Shown here piece after piece: positions 8,214-10,234 of a stretch of DNA of 10,234 nt. Every line of letters starts with the position of its first letter. Within the stretch, counting starts at the first letter, position 1. The position numbers and the translations under genes are program-made. This stretch comes from Funneliformis mosseae (taxonomy: Eukaryota > Glomeromycota > Glomeromycetes > Glomerales > Glomeraceae). Below the pieces are notes generated by a model, which saw nothing but the letters and a program-made list of their open reading frames with translations, did not search any database and was not told where the DNA came from. The stretch spans positions 1 through 10,234 of the forward strand of contig CAJVPP010004051.1 in assembly GCA_910592005.1 (NCBI GenBank). Direction: 5' to 3'.

Positions 8214-8369
8214 TATATCTATCCTATTTTTTATGAAATAACAATCAAAGATTTTTTTGAAAAACTTATAACTAAAAAACTATCTTCAAAGTTTAATATT
8301 ATTATAACAAATTCTAAAATCATAGATCACATAGAAATAAGCAAGATACTAATTGCAATTATAACTTAA
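8214..8369 (+). pseudogene. Short coding-like segment, unknown, possibly the start of a decayed element
   Basis: An open plus-strand stretch of 51 codons (YIYPIFYEITIKDFFEKL and onward, ending with a TAA at 8367-8369) has a more protein-like residue mix (D, E, K, T, S, H) than its surroundings. It lies just upstream of the decayed plus-strand coding pieces and may belong to them. There is no ATG near its start and I do not recognise it. Chance openness in AT-rich DNA remains possible. Confidence 0.25.
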
Positions 8370-8470
8370 GTCAACCTTAATTGTAGTATTATAAAACTTA
8401 TGATAAGTATAGGAAAAAATATATATTATTGACTTAAAACTGATAATATAATTTCTAATTTAATACTATA

Positions 8471-8868
8471 GTGGAATAGCCTTATAATCCTAATGCAAAA
8501 ATACATATTAAACCCAATTACACTTACCAACCTTTTTACAATCAGAAAAATCAGATCATAAGCAAACACTGTATAATAATCTAGTTGATTAGATTTAGCA
8601 TTATAGTAGAGAATGATCTGCTCAGTCATATATGAATATACAAGAGAAATAATTTATAATTAGCTTGACTAAAATGATTTAGTATATTAATATACATAAT
8701 CACCAGAAATTCAAAAAGCATAATTATCATATATCTGAATTTTTTCTTAAGTTTTAAACTATACAAATCTGAAATTATATAAAAAATCACAAAAATCCTT
8801 TGATATAAATGAACTAAATATACATTACCAAACTATTATTTATATATTACATCATTATAGATATTAAT
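8471..8868 (+). pseudogene. Decayed N-terminal part of a repeated transposase-like gene
   Basis: The first plus-strand frame (8471-8581) reads VE, TAG stop (8477-8479), then PYNPNAKIHIKPNYTYQPFY. The next frame (from 8595) reads LAL, two stops, RMICSVIYEYTREI, more stops, SPEIQKA (8703-8723), and continues with stops to about 8868. A RMIC..IYE block followed by a SPEI block matches my recollection of the N-terminal part of a large predicted-protein family of Rhizophagus. The first stop probably replaces Trp (W before PYNP). The antisense frame at 8426-8629 is open only by chance. Function is unknown; a transposase-like role is inferred from the motif shared by the piece at 9899-10063. Confidence 0.45.
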
Positions 8869-9042
8869 AATAAATTTAATTAGCTCTATGATATTTTTGA
8901 TAATCTTATTATTGTTATTTTAGATTATGTAGAATTTCTGCAATGTTAACATGATATTACTATTGTAAATTATACATCAAAAACTCTTATATAAACTGTT
9001 GACTAAATCATAATAATTAAAATCTATAATTAAAATATTTAG

Positions 9043-9793
9043 ATCACACCTGCTGATAAAGCCAAATATTATTACCTTAAATACTTGCTTGTTGATTTAT
9101 TATTATGGAAACTAGTTAATATTGAAAAATACCTACTAATTAATTCTATATAAGTAACAGAAATAATATTGTTAAGACTATTAGTATAAAAATCTAATAA
9201 ATAATTTATTATAGACAAAGAAATACGTTACATCTAAGATTTATTTCAATATCAATTTAATTCTGAAAATAATTCTTTTAACATAATCTCAATTTGAAAA
9301 ATTAATGAATAAGCTAATAAAATAATAGTTTTATAAGAGAATATATGAATTGTTAATAAATTGCAAGCTAATACATTTTATTATTATATATAAGCAATGC
9401 AAATAAATTATTTATATACATGTAATCTGCTTTTTCTAAAGGTCAAGCTATCATCACTTTGAACAATCTATTAAATATTAACAGGTGACATCTCTATAGT
9501 TAAAATTGAAAATAAAGCAAAAGTTGATAAATATATTAACTTACTTTATAATTTAGAGATTCAGATATTACTATTAATTATATAAACATAATAATAGAAA
9601 ATCAAATAAATATAATATTTTCTAAAGAATTACAGATCATTTTCTTACAAGAAAAATAGCAGATACTGTAATTGCTATAAACAAATACAGACATAATATA
9701 AATATGTATCTTGTAATCACAATTTTAATAAATAATTTTTTGTATCAGGTTAAATACAAGTATCTACTTAGAATATTAATTTCTAATATACAA
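9043..9793 (+). pseudogene. Decayed coding segment, unrecognised repeated family
   Basis: The plus-strand frame from 9043 reads ITPADKAKYYYLKYLL, then VDLLLWKLVNIEKYLLINS, then a stop. It continues with stops through RLLV, KSNK, FIIDKEIRYI and DLFQYQFNSENNSFN to about 9310. From 9426 another frame reads SAFSKGQAIITLNNLLNINR followed by many stops. A third, open for 56 codons (9626-9793), reads ITDHFLTRKIADTVIAINKY and onward. The residue mix and the order of pieces look like one protein in decay. It may be the middle of the same gene as the pieces at 8471-8868 and 9899-10063, or a different element inserted between them; I cannot decide from sequence alone. No catalytic motif is recognised. 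Confidence 0.45.
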
Positions 9794-9898
9794 TAATTAC
9801 AATTATAATTTTAACCTAAAAATATAAATAGACTTAGTAGTTTATAATTTACCAGTTACTTACTTCTAAAGTTCATGATCTAAATATATTAGCTATAA

Positions 9899-10063
9899 GC
9901 TTATCATTCAGATATTTATTATATATCAGCATTATTTCACTATAAGAAAAAATTTGCTGTAAAGTTTAGTAAAATCACAAATTTTGTCTTTTTAGATAAC
10001 AAATATTATTACAAAGTTGGTAAATTTAAATTTTCAGTTGCTATAGTAAAGAGAGAAAAAAAG
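9899..10063 (+). pseudogene. Decayed transposase-like segment, cut by a MITE-like element
   Basis: A plus-strand frame open from 9899 reads AYHSDIYYISALFHYKKKF, then AVKFSKITNFVFLDNKYYY, then KVGKFKFSVAIVKREKK, and then runs into the transposon end at 10064. The motif LDNK (9992-10003) followed four residues later by VG resembles the NDK-x4-IG segment of the minus-strand pseudogene at 1023-2662. In the family I recall the motif is DDK with VGEP; here the second Asp reads Asn. No ATG lies at the start of this piece, so it is an internal fragment, and the rest of the gene should lie beyond the inserted element. Confidence 0.5.
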
Positions 10064-10234
10064 TATAGTCAATTCTTGTTATAACGAATTCTATGTCTTA
10101 AACTTCAACTCTATAAGGTTATAGTGAAGATTTTAAAAGATTTGATTGGCCAATTCACTACACTGCCCTACTATAAATTACCGGATTTTATAAATTTTAC
10201 TTAGTAATATATAGTAAAATTGAAGATTTTTAGA
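10064..10234. mobile_element. Second TIR element sharing the MITE's left end, runs off the window
   Basis: From TA at 10064 to about 10160 the sequence aligns with 6926-7024, the left half of the 172-bp MITE. There are eight substitutions and a 3-bp gap, and the ATTGGCCAAT palindrome is kept (10145-10154). After 10160 (CACTGCCCTACTATAAATT onward) it no longer resembles that MITE, and no right terminal repeat occurs before the window ends. It is therefore either a longer relative, possibly one that once carried a transposase, or a copy broken by rearrangement. It abuts the plus-strand coding remnant that stops at 10063. Confidence 0.75.

Noticed and set aside
8426..8629. 67-codon minus-strand open frame
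   Set aside because: It lies opposite plus-strand pieces with recognisable blocks (PYNPNAK, RMICSVIYE), which explain the sequence better.

Overview
The window is an extremely AT-rich eukaryotic stretch with long A/T homopolymers, no intact protein-coding gene and no recognisable RNA gene. What it holds is a graveyard of mobile elements. The mix of elements suggests the nuclear genome of an arbuscular mycorrhizal fungus (Glomeromycotina, Rhizophagus-like): an RNase H-bearing LINE with a C-terminal CCHC motif, Tc1/mariner/pogo-like short elements whose ends read TACAGTCAACTCTTG, and decayed copies of what I take to be a large repeated gene family of that group. This assignment rests on memory of family style and composition and was not checked against any database.

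Layout. 1-120 holds a GC-richer hairpin, followed by about 900 bases of nearly pure A/T. 1023-2662 (minus strand) is a decayed coding copy with several frame changes and in-frame stops; its motifs are compatible with a DDE-type (RNase H fold) transposase-like protein. 3077-3420 looks like the poly(A)-tailed 3' end of another minus-strand retroelement. 3538-6727 is the best-supported feature: a 5'-truncated, poly(A)-tailed non-LTR retrotransposon on the minus strand. It keeps RT motifs (YMDD), an RNase H domain and a CCHC motif, and is flanked by a perfect 13-bp target-site duplication. 6928-7099 is a complete 172-bp MITE with about 25-bp terminal inverted repeats and TA duplications. 7924-8043 is a degenerate 30-bp tandem repeat. 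8214-10063 (plus strand) holds scattered decayed coding pieces; the last shares a motif with the pseudogene at 1023-2662. 10064-10234 is a second element with the same left end as the MITE. It sits directly against the last coding piece and runs off the window.

Nothing here works as a pathway. The shared theme is insertion followed by decay: W and Q codons in the coding remnants appear to have become stops, and the two MITE copies differ only by transitions in the C-to-T/G-to-A direction plus a 3-bp gap. I found no intact novel system. The most useful leads are the precise LINE insertion, the transposase-like repeated family, and the transition-biased decay.
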